This document shows positions 1 to 14,210 of a stretch of 64,000 nucleotides of DNA, in pieces. Both the position numbers and the translations under genes were made by a program. The notes under the pieces were generated by a model. The model saw only the letters and a program-made list of their open reading frames with translations, made no database searches and was not told the origin of the DNA. Position 1 is the stretch's first letter. Every line of letters starts with the position of its first letter. Origin of the DNA: Doris montereyensis (taxonomy: Eukaryota; Mollusca; Gastropoda; Nudibranchia; Dorididae); NCBI GenBank assembly GCA_037039925.1, contig JAXRKP010000693.1, positions 150,001 through 214,000 on the forward strand, read 5' to 3'.

Positions 1-146
1 TCTGTACAAAGTTTTAACTCAAAATCTGTTTTTGTAATTTAAAAATAGTGTAAGATTATCGTACAAAATCCAGGATGATGCGTTTTGTAATAATGATGAA
101 ATAGGCCAACTAAATCGCGTAACCATACTTCGCTGAGCGAACTACA

Positions 147-288
147 ACACACACACACACATACATACACACACACACTCACACGCACACACCTCACTGG
201 TATGTTGTTTCATTCATTTCTCATATGTACTATTTAATTTCAATCGATTCCTTTGTGTGTGTACGTGTGTGTGTGTGTGTGTGTGTGG
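147..288. repeat. (CA)n tract and (GT)n tract
   Basis: A (CA)n-rich stretch at about 149-192 and a (GT)n stretch at about 257-287, about 65 bp apart and in opposite orientation, so they could pair as a hairpin. No gene in this part. Confidence 0.9.
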
Positions 289-344
289 TATACTTCCTTC
301 TATTTTGTCTGTCACTTCTATCTCCACCCTCCCACTCCTCCTTC

Positions 345-490
345 ACCCCCTGTGGGCGGCTGGTGAGCGTTGCTGTTAGGTCCTACTCCTACTACTTACT
401 TCTTTTCCTTCACTCTTTAATTTACCTTTTTTCCTGCTACTTCCTCAATTGACCATGAAATCACCGCAAATGGTGGACATGGAATATTTC
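345..490 (+). repeat. Unclassified interspersed repeat X (copy 1)
   Basis: About 130 bp: TGCTG..AGGTCCTAC, a pyrimidine-rich CTTTCCTTC..CTCTTTAATTTACC core, and an end near ACCGCAAATGGTGGACATGG. The same order recurs at 16730, 22160 and, inverted, at 39690, 41105, 42318 and about 53940. It has no protein and no tRNA box; it may be a SINE tail or a MITE. Confidence 0.6.
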
Positions 491-639
491 AACGAAATAA
501 ATAAACAAAACATACCCACTATTCTATATTCTTCATTTCCTCGCAAAGGTGAAAAGTTTAAATATGAGTCTCAGTTTTATATAATAGCCATGAAAAGTAA
601 CAATATTGTATATAGTTTTCCTCAACTCTACCAAAGCAG

Positions 640-899
<260 letters not shown>

Positions 900-1000
900 A
901 TCTCTAATTGACGCAATGCTATTTGTTAATGAAATTTGACAGAAGCTGTTTAAACACATCGATATTGATTTCCAAAGTCCTCCCAGTACGACATGTCGTA

Positions 1001-1118
1001 GTCTACTACGCCAAACCGCTGTAACTGTAACCCTGCTGTATCTACCACGCCAAACCGCTGTAACTGTAACCCTGCTGTATCTACCACGCCAAACCGCTGT
1101 AACTGTAACCCTGCTGCG
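1001..1118. repeat. 39-bp tandem repeat, three copies
   Basis: Unit contains CCAAACCGCTGTAACTGTAA; copies start their shared CCAAACCGCT at 1011, 1050 and 1089, an exact 39-bp period. Confidence 0.95.
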
Positions 1119-1134
1119 ACTAACGACTCCAAAG

Positions 1135-1785
1135 TTTACACTTTACACGCAAACCAGGTACTACTTTAACGCAAACAATTACTAGAAATCTACATTGGTT
1201 CGATACAGTTTTTGCTTTAATTCTGTCCAGTTGCATCAAGGTCACACATGCCAGTGGTGAAACCAGGCCTTGCAGTGACGTGCGGCTGATTTTAATGAGC
1301 TTATTGTCACATAATAATGCAAATAACTATGATACAATGTATAAGCTAAAAAAATATTGTACTTTGTACACATCATTTTTCAAAGCTTTTCATCTCTACT
1401 GAGAGAGTTCAAATTCATACTTAAGACTAAGTTAGGGTACCATACGTGAACAAAACTAGATCTAGATCTAGGCATACACTGTTGACTAGAGTACCGGTAA
1501 ATTGTCTTATTTCTTGAGAGAAAAAATGTTATTGGTGTCTACACGTATTCTGTATAATATTGTTACTACCACAACTACGTGTGTAACCAAGTTCTTCACT
1601 ATAGGTCTAGATCTAGATCTAGATTGTACATTGTGTCATGTAGATTCTAGATCTAAAACAAACAAAAGAACTACACCCGTTGGCCGCTCGTAGTACAAAC
1701 CAGATGGAGGTGTGTTCATGAAACTATTGATTTTCTGTCACTGTGAATACATGTATTTATCATTGGATGAGGTGTGTAGTAATTA
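1135..1785. other. Gene-free stretch with palindromic GATCTA tracts
   Basis: No coding signal seen. It contains (TAGATC)n runs at about 1457-1471 and 1604-1625, overlapping XbaI/BglII-type palindromes. Confidence 0.6.
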
Positions 1786-1950
1786 ATTGCAACGGTTTGG
1801 GCTTTTCATTGTCAAGTACGCGGCCTTTTTCTTACACACGACACATGAGCATCTGCACGTGCAACATAGAGTTATAAAATCATTAGGTAGTAATTGAAGT
1901 GGGTTTTTCTTAAACGGAAGTCGAATTTAATCCCCGTCATTCACATCCAT
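1785..1950 (+). repeat. ~150-bp direct repeat, left arm
   Basis: It shares GAAGTCGAATTTAATCCC and TCATTCACATCC at its end, and a TTTTTCTT(A/G)CACAC block, with 2298-2444. The two arms flank a SINE. Confidence 0.75.
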
Positions 1951-1954
1951 GTAT

Positions 1955-2250
1955 GGGAACTCGGTAGTTCAGAGGCAAGTGGTAATGGGTTCGAGCCCCG
2001 CCGGCGGTTTAAAATTTTTCTCGAGGTTTTTGTTTTAGCATAGCTTCATCTACTCCACTTGTCCAAGTAGGGGGATCGATACCTAGTCCCATCGGAGACG
2101 GACGATAAAAAGGACGTCCGTGTGCAGATCACAACATGCACGTTAAAAATTCCACGGCTGTTTACAGGGCAGTCCGGGAAAACATGTTTTAAATCCTACC
2201 AAAACCCCCGATATTACCTTAGTTGTGAATCATATCAAATCAAATCAGTC
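1955..2250 (+). mobile_element. tRNA-derived SINE, family 1
   Basis: tRNA-like head with a B-box-like GGGTTCGAGCCCC, then the family body (CCTAGTCCCATCGGAGACGG, CGTTAAAAATTCCACGGCTG) and the (TCAAA)n end. Several other copies in the window align over about 300 bp. Confidence 0.85.
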
Positions 2251-2297
2251 ACGGTAACTATCATAGCAACTGTTAATATTATTAATATTAATATTAA

Positions 2298-2444
2298 TCG
2301 CAATTGTTTTGGTTTTTCATTGTGTCAAATGCGCGACCTTTTTCTTGCACACTCACGTTCAAAACAGAGTTTGAGATCACTGCGTAGTGATGGAAATTGT
2401 TTTTCTTAGGCGGAAGTCGAATTTAATCCCTGTCATTCACATCC
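2298..2444 (+). repeat. ~150-bp direct repeat, right arm
   Basis: Second copy of the 1785-1950 sequence with about 75-80% identity by eye. It could be a tandem duplication split by the SINE or two copies of another interspersed repeat. Confidence 0.7.
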
Positions 2445-2448
2445 CCGT

Positions 2449-2705
2449 TTTGTTGGTTCCTTCAGTGCCGTTACGGCCTTATATAGAGTCGGTGCTTACC
2501 CCGGTTTCTATAGCGCTAGACTGACGCAAGTTTTTACTCCAAAGCTAGTGTCTGTATCCATTTTTCACCTGGGTCGAGTGGGGGAAATTGTGTGTTTAAT
2601 GTATTCCCAAGAAACACAACGTCGGGCCTGTCTTTGCCAGGATTCGAACAGGACCTCATGATTCCCAGCCCGGCAGCCTGAACCGCTGGGCCACCCATGC
2701 CACTC
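2449..2705 (-). mobile_element. tRNA-derived SINE, family 2
   Basis: On the - strand it starts as a tRNA-like head (GTGGCCCAGCGGTTCAGGCT) with a B box. It continues with GTGTTTCTTGGGAATACAT-type body and CCCACTCGACCCAGGTG, and ends in CGGGGTAAGCACCGACTC. Confidence 0.85.
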
Positions 2706-3060
2706 CACATTTTGTTTATCTAACTCTTAAAAGTCTGTTGAGCTGGCAAAAGAAAGTTTCCACTTGTTTCGTGTATACTGTTCACAAGGTAAATGACTTT
2801 ATGGGAGTAAAGAAACTTAGTCATCACAAGCACTTGGCCCACCATGATGACACGGTCATTTTACCTAAAAAATGATGTTGAATTATCTCCCTTTGATGAA
2901 AACTATGTTTTAGCCCTTTAAATTTGTTTATGTATGTGTGTGAATTAACAAATTAGAAGTCTTTATCTGTATCCTTTTCTGCAAGCGAAAACAAACTAAA
3001 ATCCCCTAATGCAGGTTTTAAAGCTTGTCCACAAATATGTCTAGATTGATCATTGAAGAA

Positions 3061-3490
<430 letters not shown>

Positions 3491-3670
3491 ATTTTGTTAA
3501 AACCCAGATCATTGAAGAACTCATAGGTGACTAAACACAATTTGACGGTTTTGTCTTTTTACCAGTTACACCAGGCCCCAAGAGTTTCACACATCACAGG
3601 TGTTTCTTTGGGTTGGTTATCATCATCATGTTAGGGTTGTTGTTTTTTAACATTTAATTGCAGACTCATT

Positions 3671-3672
<2 letters not shown>

Positions 3673-3704
<32 letters not shown>

Positions 3705-3773
3705 TGTGTGTGCATTGTTATGAAGTTGCTGTGTCTTGACTGTATTGTATATCTGTGTGTGTGTGTGTGCGTT
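3673..3773. repeat. Two (GT)n tracts in a ~90-bp duplicated unit
   Basis: Both tracts are followed by TGTTATGAA(G/C)(T/G)TGCTGTGTCTTG and TGTATTGTATATCTGTG, so the block is a degenerate tandem duplication. Confidence 0.85.
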
Positions 3774-3889
3774 GTTATGAACGTGCTGTGTCTTGGACTG
3801 TATTGTATATCTGTGGTGTCTTTGTGACAAGATTGCATGCTTACTTTAATATTTCAGCAAATGTCCTCCCCAGGTCTGATGTCTTGTTT

Positions 3890-5960
3890 TAATAATAATA
3901 ATAATAATGTACATCTCTATTGCGCACTCATCCCTACAGTTCTGAGGTAAGGCTCTAGGCATTACATATTTTAAGAAATATTATATGTTATACACGTGTT
4001 ACATATAAGATACCTAATATGAATTTCATACATCAAGCTACATGAAATGCAATTTATCACAAGAAAAACCGACAATAAAAACAAGAAGAAGAAAGTCCTT
4101 TATTAACAGTAAACACTGTCAGGAATTCATATTCCACAAACACACACACACACACACACACATAAAACACACACAAAATTCTTCACGCACAGGATGAAAT
4201 ACAGCCTATAATAAAATTATACAATTTTTCTTTTAGAAAATAAGCTTTTATAAGATGTCTTGACGTTTTTCTAAAAATTGACAGTGACTTTGACTCTCTA
4301 AGACTCTGTGGGAGGGCATTCACACAAATGGGTCACAGTATGCGAAAGATCGTCTACCAGCACTAGTTTTGACTTTTGGGAGTACTAGAGTAGAAATATC
4401 GGCAGACGATCTTGATGTCCGACCAGGTTTGTAAACATTTAAAAGACTTGAATGATAGCTAGATCTAGGTGCTGTTCCATCAAGACATTTATAAACTAAA
4501 AGTCGCAACTTTGAATTTTGTTCTTTTTTCGACTGTTAAACTGTGAAGTTCTGTCAGTAGTGGGATCCATTTTTCAAATTTCCTTTTCTTAAAGAGAGAG
4601 AAAGATAAGTCTGGCTGCATTTTTTGAATGACTTGAAGTCTTTTTTTTTTTTTTTTCTTACGGAGGCCAAACAACAGGGAATTACAATAGTCAAGCTTGG
4701 GAGAACATAAGAGTTGTGACAAGTTTTTTTCTAGCATCGCTTGTAAGGAATGGATCGGATGGAACTTTGATTTGGAGTTCCAAGGAAAAAAATAATGTCT
4801 TAAACTCACTGAGGATCGGACAAAGTTTCAGTCAAAAACGATTCCCAAGTTTCTCCTGAAAATTTAGAAATATCAATATAACGGTATTCTGATTACTTTT
4901 CAAGTTCTTTGCGAATCTTCGATTGTATTGTTGAAAAAATCATCGAACGTATCTGGTAGCTCTTCTTTTGAAATATGTGTTGATAAGTTGGCTTTTTAAT
5001 TTCATTGCCGAAAAGTTCACCTGAAAGATGGAAAAAAATTTAGGTTTTGGAACGTCGCCAAATTTAGTGATGTAATAATATCGTTTCGCTTTATCACAAA
5101 GCTCTTTCATTTTTCTCTTCCGAAGGAGGTAAATTTCTTTGTCAACGACAAGTCCTGACTTCAACCACTTAGCTTCAGCACGCCTTCTGAGCTGCTTGGC
5201 ATCTTTTATTTCCAGCGTGAACCATTGTGTTGTTGGACGCTGGTTCACTGATCTTTTAGTTAAAGGTGCATGACTTTCAAGGTGCTTAAGAGAACATTGT
5301 TAAGGATTTCAGCATTTTTTTATTTGTTGTTTGGTGAATTCTTGATTTAAGTCATATTTAAGATTTTGGAGGTTGATCTTTTTCAAATTTCTGGAGACAA
5401 TGGTTTTCTTTGTTCCTTTCAATTTTTGTGTGGGAATGTCAAAAAGCAAAAGATGGTGATCCGAAACTAATTTTGTCGATGACATCAACTTGTGAAGCAA
5501 GTTTCAGATGGTCGTTAGTGATAACCCAATCCAAAACATGTCCCTTCTTATGTGTACTTTGCTGAACGTGTTGTGTCATCTGGTGTTCATTTAATGACCT
5601 CTTTATTGAGCATGTATCCGTGGTATTTTCTTCAAAGTGAACGTTGAAATCGCCAACAATAATTAAGTTTTTGTTGTCGATGCTGTAATTTGACCAAAAG
5701 TTCGTGAAATTCAGTTATAAATGTTGATGTTTTGAATCCGTTTTTCTTACTGGGGGGGTGGGGGGGGTGGTCTGTAAACACATATTCGACTTTAAAAATA
5801 ATTTCTGGAAGTGTAATTGAGAGACTTGTAGATTCAAATGTTTGAAAGACGAAAACATTTGGATGAAAATATAACTTTGTTGAAAGATTTTTCTCTAAAA
5901 GGACTCCAACGCCTCAAAACATTTAATTTTGCCGATTGGGCCTCAAAATCTTTTTGTGCG
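3890..5960 (-). mobile_element. LINE C: L2/CR1-like retrotransposon remnant
   Basis: Reading the - strand from 5700: an APE-endonuclease C-terminal part (VGDFNVHFEENTTD, VLDWVITND, SDHHLLLF), the region between EN and RT (WFTLEIKDAKQLRRRAEAKW, AKRYYYITKF), then RT C-terminal matches (LDYCNSLLFGL, RLQVIQKMQPDL, LVYKCLDGTAP). The RT catalytic core is missing: the element jumps from EN-side sequence to the thumb near 4860-4900. The 3' end is near an (AAT)n tract at 3892-3908. Frames are broken by stops and indels. Confidence 0.85.
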
Positions 5961-6189
5961 TCTCTTCGAAATGATTTCATAAAAAGATAGCCTGGAGGTG
6001 TAAGTGATGTTATGTATTTATTTCCTTCATCGCCTTCTGCTTTCTAACTTGAGGGAATGCACTAGTTTCGTAAGTGATGATGAAGATATCAAAGCCTTTA
6101 AAAAAAGATAAGTTCATGATATTTCTTCAACTAAAACACTCAGTTAAAAGAATCAAAACAAACAAAAAACTAAACCCAGATTATTTTAC

Positions 6190-6252
6190 AATACACAGTG
6201 GAGAGAAGAGAGAAAGGCAGAGACAGAGAGAAGAGAAGAGACAGAGAGAGAG

Positions 6253-6288
<36 letters not shown>

Positions 6289-6405
6289 AATAGACAGACA
6301 GACAGACAGACAGAGACAGAGACAGAGACAGAGACAGAGACAGAGAGACAGAGACAGGAATAGAGACAAACTGTAGATAGATAGATAGATACAGAGAGAG
6401 AGAGG

Positions 6406-6485
<80 letters not shown>
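6190..6485. repeat. (GA)n / (GACA)n / (GATA)n compound microsatellite
   Basis: GA runs interrupted by (ACAG)n at about 6292-6350 and GATA units at about 6373-6390. Confidence 0.97.
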
Positions 6486-6487
<2 letters not shown>

Positions 6488-6559
6488 GAGATGAGAAGGA
6501 GATGGAAGATAGAATGCCATTTTGGGCCAGAGGTTTGTAGGACATTACTTGTTTATACT

Positions 6560-8550
6560 GCCAAATGCCTTTGCTATATGGTTCTATATGGTTCTACTTG
6601 CCTTCTGGGCTGATTTCTTCTCTTAGTTTTCCCTCTGAAAGTTAACTTTCCATTACCCAGGTAATTCTAGCTTTGAACTTACTCTAAATTCTCTCTGCCC
6701 AAATTAAGATTTTGTGTTTTAGCGTCCCCAGATACTAGCATTGTTTTGGTTTTCTTCGCATTTATTCTCATTCCACTCTTGCTGATGTTGACTGAGGTCC
6801 TTTCTGATTTTCCAAAACAACTAAATTATCAGCAAATGAAAGCCTTTGATACATTTACTGGTTTGAGCTTCCACATACCTACATTCATTTTCTTCATTTT
6901 TGAGGATGCCTTTGCTGACTGGATCCACATTAAAGTGATAAACAAAAGGGAGTCAGGATACAACCCTGTCTTACTCTATATTTACATCAAATTCTTCAGA
7001 TACATTTCCAGCTACTCTCCAATGCACTTGTTGGTTTATTGTAAACAACTTTTTAATGCCTCTATTTAAATTTTGCTATACGTTGTGTTCTCTAAGAATT
7101 ACAGTTTGTCCTCGTGTCAAATGCCTTTTCTAAGTCACTAAAACACAGGTGCAAATCAATGTTTTCTCAAGGAATTTTTCTATTATTTGTCTAATTGTAA
7201 ATATGTGGTCTTGTACACTTCTTCCTGATCTATATCCACTCTGGTGTTCTTCAATCTGATCTTCTACTCTTTCCTTAGTCTCATTTCCAGAATCCTAGCA
7301 TACACTTTTCCTTAGTACGCTAAATAATGATATCCTCTATAATGTGAGCATTCCATAGTTTATCCTTTCTTGTGTATTGGTACTTTCGTTCCCTTACTCC
7401 AGTCGTCTAGCATTTGTTTTGACTTCTATGCTTGTAGACATATTTTGTGTAGTTTGTCTGCCTCTCCCTTGGTTTTTTAATCATTTCTGGATAAACTCGA
7501 TCTGCTCCTGGGAGGCCTTTCCTAATTTTTCACTTTTCTTATAGCTGTTTGGATTTCTTCCATTGATATATCTACATCGTCAGCTGTCTTCTCTGGATTA
7601 TTTGTTACTCTTACTAATTGATCTGTACTCCAAGTTTCACATGTTCGGGAGGGATTATTTATTGAAAATATTTTCTCACGTTTTCCATGATTTCGATTGT
7701 CTCCTTTCATTATTTCTCCTTTGGCGTTCTTAATTTGTCGTATTGGGCATCACTTTGGTCTTTATCATGCTCTTCATTGCTCCCCCAGAACAACTTGTTG
7801 ATTTTCTTTATAGGTTTTTGAAGTCTTCGTCCAAACTTTTCCCACAGCTTTTCCAACTTCCCTTTGGCAGTTCTTTTAAACGTAATCATCCTCATTTCTG
7901 TTGCCTGTATTCTTCTTCTCTATATCTGACATTCTCAGTTAGTGTCCATGTTTCACAGGCGTACAGAAACACTGAGTGAACAAGGGAGCTTTTTCATAAG
8001 TTTTAACTTTGAGCTAAGGGAGACTTTGTTGTCTTTTCCAGACGGTTCCTCATCTTGGCTATCAATAGTGGATGTAAAAAATGTCATTGCACTCCTTTGT
8101 TAATATCTATTTCAGGTCTTTGATCCTTCTTTAGGCAAAAATCTATTAGTCTCTCTCCATCCGACAGTATTGCTCCCAGATATTTAAACTTGTGCACAGT
8201 TTCAAGCTTTTCTCCATTTTGCCGATGATATCAGTATGGATTTGAGATTCTCTCACTGTTTGATAATCAGTTTTGTCTTGCTTGCACTGATTTTTGTCCA
8301 TATGCTGCGGAAGATGTATTTCTAGTCTTCTGACTAGATTATTCAGTTCTTGCTATGTGCCTGCAAGTCCGTCTTTCTATCTTTGCGAAGCGCAGATTTG
8401 TGATTGTTCTTCCACCAATGCTCATTTTGTTCCTTGGTGGCCAAATTGTCTACTTTGAATGCGCCTGTCATAATTTTTTTTTCCCGATTGCCCTAAGACA
8501 TTGAAAAGGTGTTCTTTCCAGAGTCGTCTTCGAAATTTCACCGGGTATAT
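6560..8550 (-). mobile_element. LINE A copy (RTE-like), antisense, broken
   Basis: Collinear with the copy at 59280-62260 on the other strand. Shared landmarks: FEDAFAD / FHIPTF antisense block at 6830-6910 against 61395-61500; TWSTDQLVRVTNN, EKTADDVDISMEE near 7550-7650 against 60680-60750; the 5' leader TTCGAAGACGACTCTGGAAA near 8515-8540 against 59297. From about 7900 to 8550 it is interleaved with LINE B. Confidence 0.85.
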
Positions 8551-10400
8551 TCTTGTATCACTTCAACAATGGTTCTGAACCAGTCTCCAACCTTCCCGTT
8601 TAGATATACTGCACTGCTGGCCTTGTTTAGAGGTTTTCTGCTTGATATGGATAATGTTGGCGTTGATGTTGTAGTGGTTCATGACATTTACTGTCATCTA
8701 TGTTCTCATCAAAAAATCCTATTGACTTTTTCTCTGAAATCTATACTGTCATCTGCTTTTAGAGCTCTTGTTGGTGTTGAAGGTATCGTTTGCACAGAAT
8801 TCTGAGGTTAAATTTTCTGCTCAGTTGACCTTCTACAACGCCATTTGCTCTCAAAAATCCTGACTCTTGCTCCTCACTTATGATTGCTCTCGGCCTGCGG
8901 CTTCAGTCTGTTCAGTATGATCCTGAAAAATCCTTTCTTGACTTGCTAGGATTGCAAATGAGATTGATTGTGCCAAATGGTTGTTGACTCTTTGCTTTGA
9001 AATGGTCGTTTCTCAACAAAAAAATTTCGTCATTGGGAAGGGTGATTACAAAAAAACGACTGGGTCCATTGAGTCTTGGGCTGACATTTTTCTGACTCCC
9101 ATTTTTCCTTGACTCTTTGCTTTGAGTCTCTGTTTTTGTTAGATTACACAGAAAGCGTCTATCCCTGCTTGGACACGTTCTCCTGGGATATTGTCTATGC
9201 CTGCAGTTTTTTACTTTCTTTGATATAATTTGTTTAGAGATTTCGGGATTACTCCACGAGTCTTCCTCCGCTTCTTCTCAAAGGATGGGAAATTATCTGT
9301 GTCTGTTATCGGATGTGTGTTGAGCAATTTTATGTGTCGACAAAAGAAGATGCTGCAAAAAAAGTCGGATTTTTGAAAGAATAGAGAGAAGTCAATCAGA
9401 GAGAATCATGATAGAATGTAGGATGTCAAACGGTGACTAAAAAAAGATGAAAATCAACAGATAATTTTTGAAAATCTCGGTCGGACAGAGGCAACTTCTG
9501 ATTTTAAGAACAATCTAGAGAACAGTGAAATTCATTGGGCCATCCATGTTTGCTGCTCACAAGAATATAGTATTTTTTTTTACGCTTTCCGGATGTAAAC
9601 AATTGTTTAAATTGAGGTTATCTTTTAAATTTCGATATCATTGCATTGAGCCGAGATCCATTCGTATTCTCTGTCTTTTGCTTCCTGTCTCTTTCTCTCT
9701 CCTCTTCTCTTCACCATCTTGTCTCTCTTGTCTGTACTGTCATACTTTGACTCTCTTTAGTTCACTCCTTTTGTCACATAGTTTCATGCAAATCACTTAT
9801 TGGACCTAATATCATTTTTTGATGGGCCGCTTCTTGTAGATCATACTGTTTCATAATAATGATCTACTCTGGTCATTTGTCGGGCGATGTTGTTGTTCTT
9901 GTTGTTGTTAATGCTTTTATTGAAGTGTGTATCTATATTTTTGTATCCTTCGGATTCTGCGTCGAGTATTGGGAAAAGAGTGTTGGGAAATTTAATTTAA
10001 CTCTCAAATTTGCAATTTCTCCAACAGTACATACAAATTATTGTTTGATCCTGCTCTTGGTGGCTTGGTGTGCTGTTGTTGTCGCCAAATACTCAAGCTT
10101 CTATAATCCCCCCAGCGTTCATCTAACGTCACATTGCATTGAGGAAATGGCAATCGGAAGACCGACACGACATCGTGACAGGATGATGATTCGTGGTAGA
10201 ACGCTATTGATAGCCGCTCCCGGGCAGCTGCGTGCAAAAAACACTCCTGGCAGTACCAGCCGCCTTGGGGATGTATGGAAGCGTCTGACAGTCACCAGGA
10301 TGTCGTCTATCTGGTGGTGGGTGCGTTTTGGGTCCCCTCAACTGTGCCAGGTCCACCGTCCTGAGGAATGTGTTGGTCACTTTCGAGGTCATTGAATGTA
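7900..10400 (-). mobile_element. LINE B copy 1 (EN+RT retrotransposon), antisense, broken
   Basis: On the - strand: an endonuclease-like block near 10300-10330 (THHQIDDILVTVRRFHTS), the EN-RT spacer AGIDNIPGE near 9190, an RT block with SSAVYLNGKVGDWFRT near 8600, GGRTITNLRFA at about 8400-8430, KFKYLGAILSD near 8165-8200 and VFLYACETWTLTEN near 7925-7970. Frames shift often. The RT catalytic box reads FA(K/D)-like and is not intact. Confidence 0.8.
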
Positions 10401-10559
10401 AGGAAAGGGAATTCTAGTCAGTTAGTTTGTGTGTTACAGTAGCATCCTCCCACATGTGTCTTTCCAGTCTCTTATGTGCATCTATTCCAATCTTGACATT
10501 CCAGTCCCCTTCTACTCTCTCTTCATTGTTTATGGTTTTTAATATACACTAAAGCAGCC

Positions 10560-11890
10560 ATTTCTGTTAGTATTCTCTTCTCCTATAAGTTAGTGTCCAT
10601 GTTTAATAAACGTACAGAAAAGCTGAGTGAACATGGATATATGGCTTTAATAAACTTTGTTGTCTTCTTTCCAAACAGTTCCCATCTTGGCTAATGGATA
10701 TATGCACTCCTTGTTAATAAGGTTTTGATCCTTCATCCAAACTCCCAGAACATGCACAGTTTCAAGCTTTTCTTTGCCGATGAAAAACGACAATAACTGT
10801 TGACAACTTCACCATTTAAAGACAGTACGATGTAAAGATCTTCTGACTAGAATTGGTGCCTGCAAGTCCGTCATATCATATGCGAAGCAGTTTGTGATTG
10901 AAACTCAGCAATAGTACTGTCAAAACTTTTACAAACAGAATTTAACACATTATTTCAACTGAACCAAATTGTTTAGATTAACATGTTTGAGGTTTTGAAT
11001 TAAAATAATATGGCGTTGATGTTGACAATAATACTGCCACACTCTATTGGTTTTCTTGAAATCTATAAATATTATCATGAAGAAGGAGAATTCTGAGGTT
11101 AAATTTTACCGAGACACTTGGATGCCTATACATAGCCACTTCCTCTTGTGTATTCCCCTTCGTCTAAAAATGATTGTGCCGTAGTTGTTGCACTGCTTAG
11201 TTTCCTTTCGGGAAGGGGTCTGCGACTGGGTCATTTCGGCAGCTATTTAAAGCGTCTATCCCTGCTTGACACGTTCCTGAATTGTCTAGGTTTTCCTTTT
11301 TACAACTCGATCGCTTCTTCGAAAAATATTATAATCTGTTATCGGATGTGTGTTGAGCTTTTATGTGTCGCATCGGAGAAAGAATCTGAGATCTCCAGAT
11401 GATCTCTTTGCTCTCGGTCGGTACGATTTTGTCGAGAATGCCATCCCTTACTAAATGATTTTTTAAATTGGAGGTTACGTTCGATATCATTGCATTGAGC
11501 CGAGATCCATTCCCTCTTTTGCTTCCTGTATGCCCTTCTTCACCATCTATTGTATATTATACTTTGATTGTCTAAGTGTTTCAGCCTGTGTGATCGTGTT
11601 TTTGATTTCTTGCCGAGTACTTCATTGACCGTCTCGGTCACGGCGACAACAGTCAGTAGCCTGTCACGTTGTCACAGTTGCGAATTTGCCTCCAATTTGC
11701 AATTTCTCCAGGCAATTTTATTTGGTGGAATCCGTTCATCGTGAAGTTCTTTATTGATATCCGCTCCGGGCAGCTGCGTGTCCTGGCATGACGATGTTGG
11801 AAGCGTCCTCCTCAAAATCTGATAGGTTGCCGTTTAGGCCAGCCAGGTCCACCGTCCGAATGTGTTGGTCACTTTCAGGTCATTGAATGT
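10560..11890 (-). mobile_element. LINE B copy 2, shortened and decayed
   Basis: It repeats copy 1 landmarks in the same order and orientation: GTGTCCATGTTT near 10600, GCACAGTTTCAAGCTTTTCT at 10756, GATCTTCTGACTAGA near 10840, ATCGGATGTGTGTTGAGC near 11342, TGCATTGAGCCGAGATCCAT near 11490, GGGCAGCTGCGTG near 11767. It covers in 1.3 kb what copy 1 covers in about 2.5 kb. Confidence 0.75.
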
Positions 11891-11959
11891 GGCGAATTCT
11901 AGCATTGCTTGATCATTGCATCTAAGTAGAAAATATTCTATACAACAAGAATGTTAAAA

Positions 11960-12740
11960 TCTGATAGCAAACATGGATATATAGCTTTAATCTATGGATA
12001 AATCTAGCTCGATTAGCTAGATCTAAAATCTTGATCTTGACAACTTCAATAAAGACAGTACGGTAAAGATGTGGAATGGGCTGCCAACAGATGAAACTAA
12101 ATCTTATTTAACATTATTTCCGGAAGGAATTAAAAATGAACCTTATTAATACTCAAATTGGGCAGTCATTATTAATGAAGAAGGGAGACTGAAAATTGGA
12201 TGTATACATAGCCACTTCCTCTTTGCCTTTGTGAGATTGGGATTTTCTGTCTATTTTTACAACTCGATATTCTAGATCGATCAAGAATCTAGATCTAGAG
12301 ATATAAATGATATCTAAATACATGAGCAAGATTCTAGATCTAATATGCTATTCATGGATTGTCAGTGTTGCCTGCATATCTTTCTTTAACCTTTCAATCA
12401 CTGGCACAACAGTCCAGTAGCCTAGTCACTTGTCACAGTTGGCTCTCTGTGTCTCTCTGTTCAGTTGTTCTCTGATCCCTCTCTTGATCATTGCTCTAAA
12501 GTAGAAATATTCTATAATTAAAATCTGATCTCTATATCTCTCTCTAAAAATCTTGATCTCTCCCAACATTAGATATGTCCAGATCTAAATTCAGCCTGGA
12601 AGGCATGAACCTTAATAAATTTAAAATCAAAGATGAAAAGTGTTTCAATTCCTTTGCCTTGTGAGAGGGATTTTCTGATTTTGCTGTTCTAGATCTAGAA
12701 TCTCTGTAGAGATATATATATCTCAATCATGAGCATAACA
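11960..12740 (-). mobile_element. Third, still shorter block of the same repeat series
   Basis: It shares AACATGGATATATAGCTTTA (11970; compare 10630), TTGACAACTTCA..AAAGACAGTACG (12038; compare 10800), ATACATAGCCACTTCCTCTT (12205; compare 11130) and a CAGTAGCCT..CACTTGTCACAGTTG block (12413; compare 11654). Coding content is gone. Confidence 0.6.
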
Positions 12741-12764
12741 CTAATATGCTATTCAATTCAGTCT

Positions 12765-14062
<1,298 letters not shown>

Positions 14063-14066
14063 GTCT

Positions 14067-14136
<70 letters not shown>

Positions 14137-14210
14137 GTCTATCTATATATCTGTCTGTCTATCTATATCTATCTATCCATCTATCTAGGTATTTAAATAT
14201 CTATCTATCT
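14063..14210. repeat. (ATCT)n microsatellite
   Basis: Almost pure ATCT units from about 14063 to 14133, degenerate to about 14210; about 170-300 bp before the start codon of the RacA-like gene. Confidence 0.95.

Noticed and set aside
9859..10395. 178-codon + strand frame
   Set aside because: It is the antisense of the LINE B endonuclease region, whose - strand frames carry the family motif QIDDILV.
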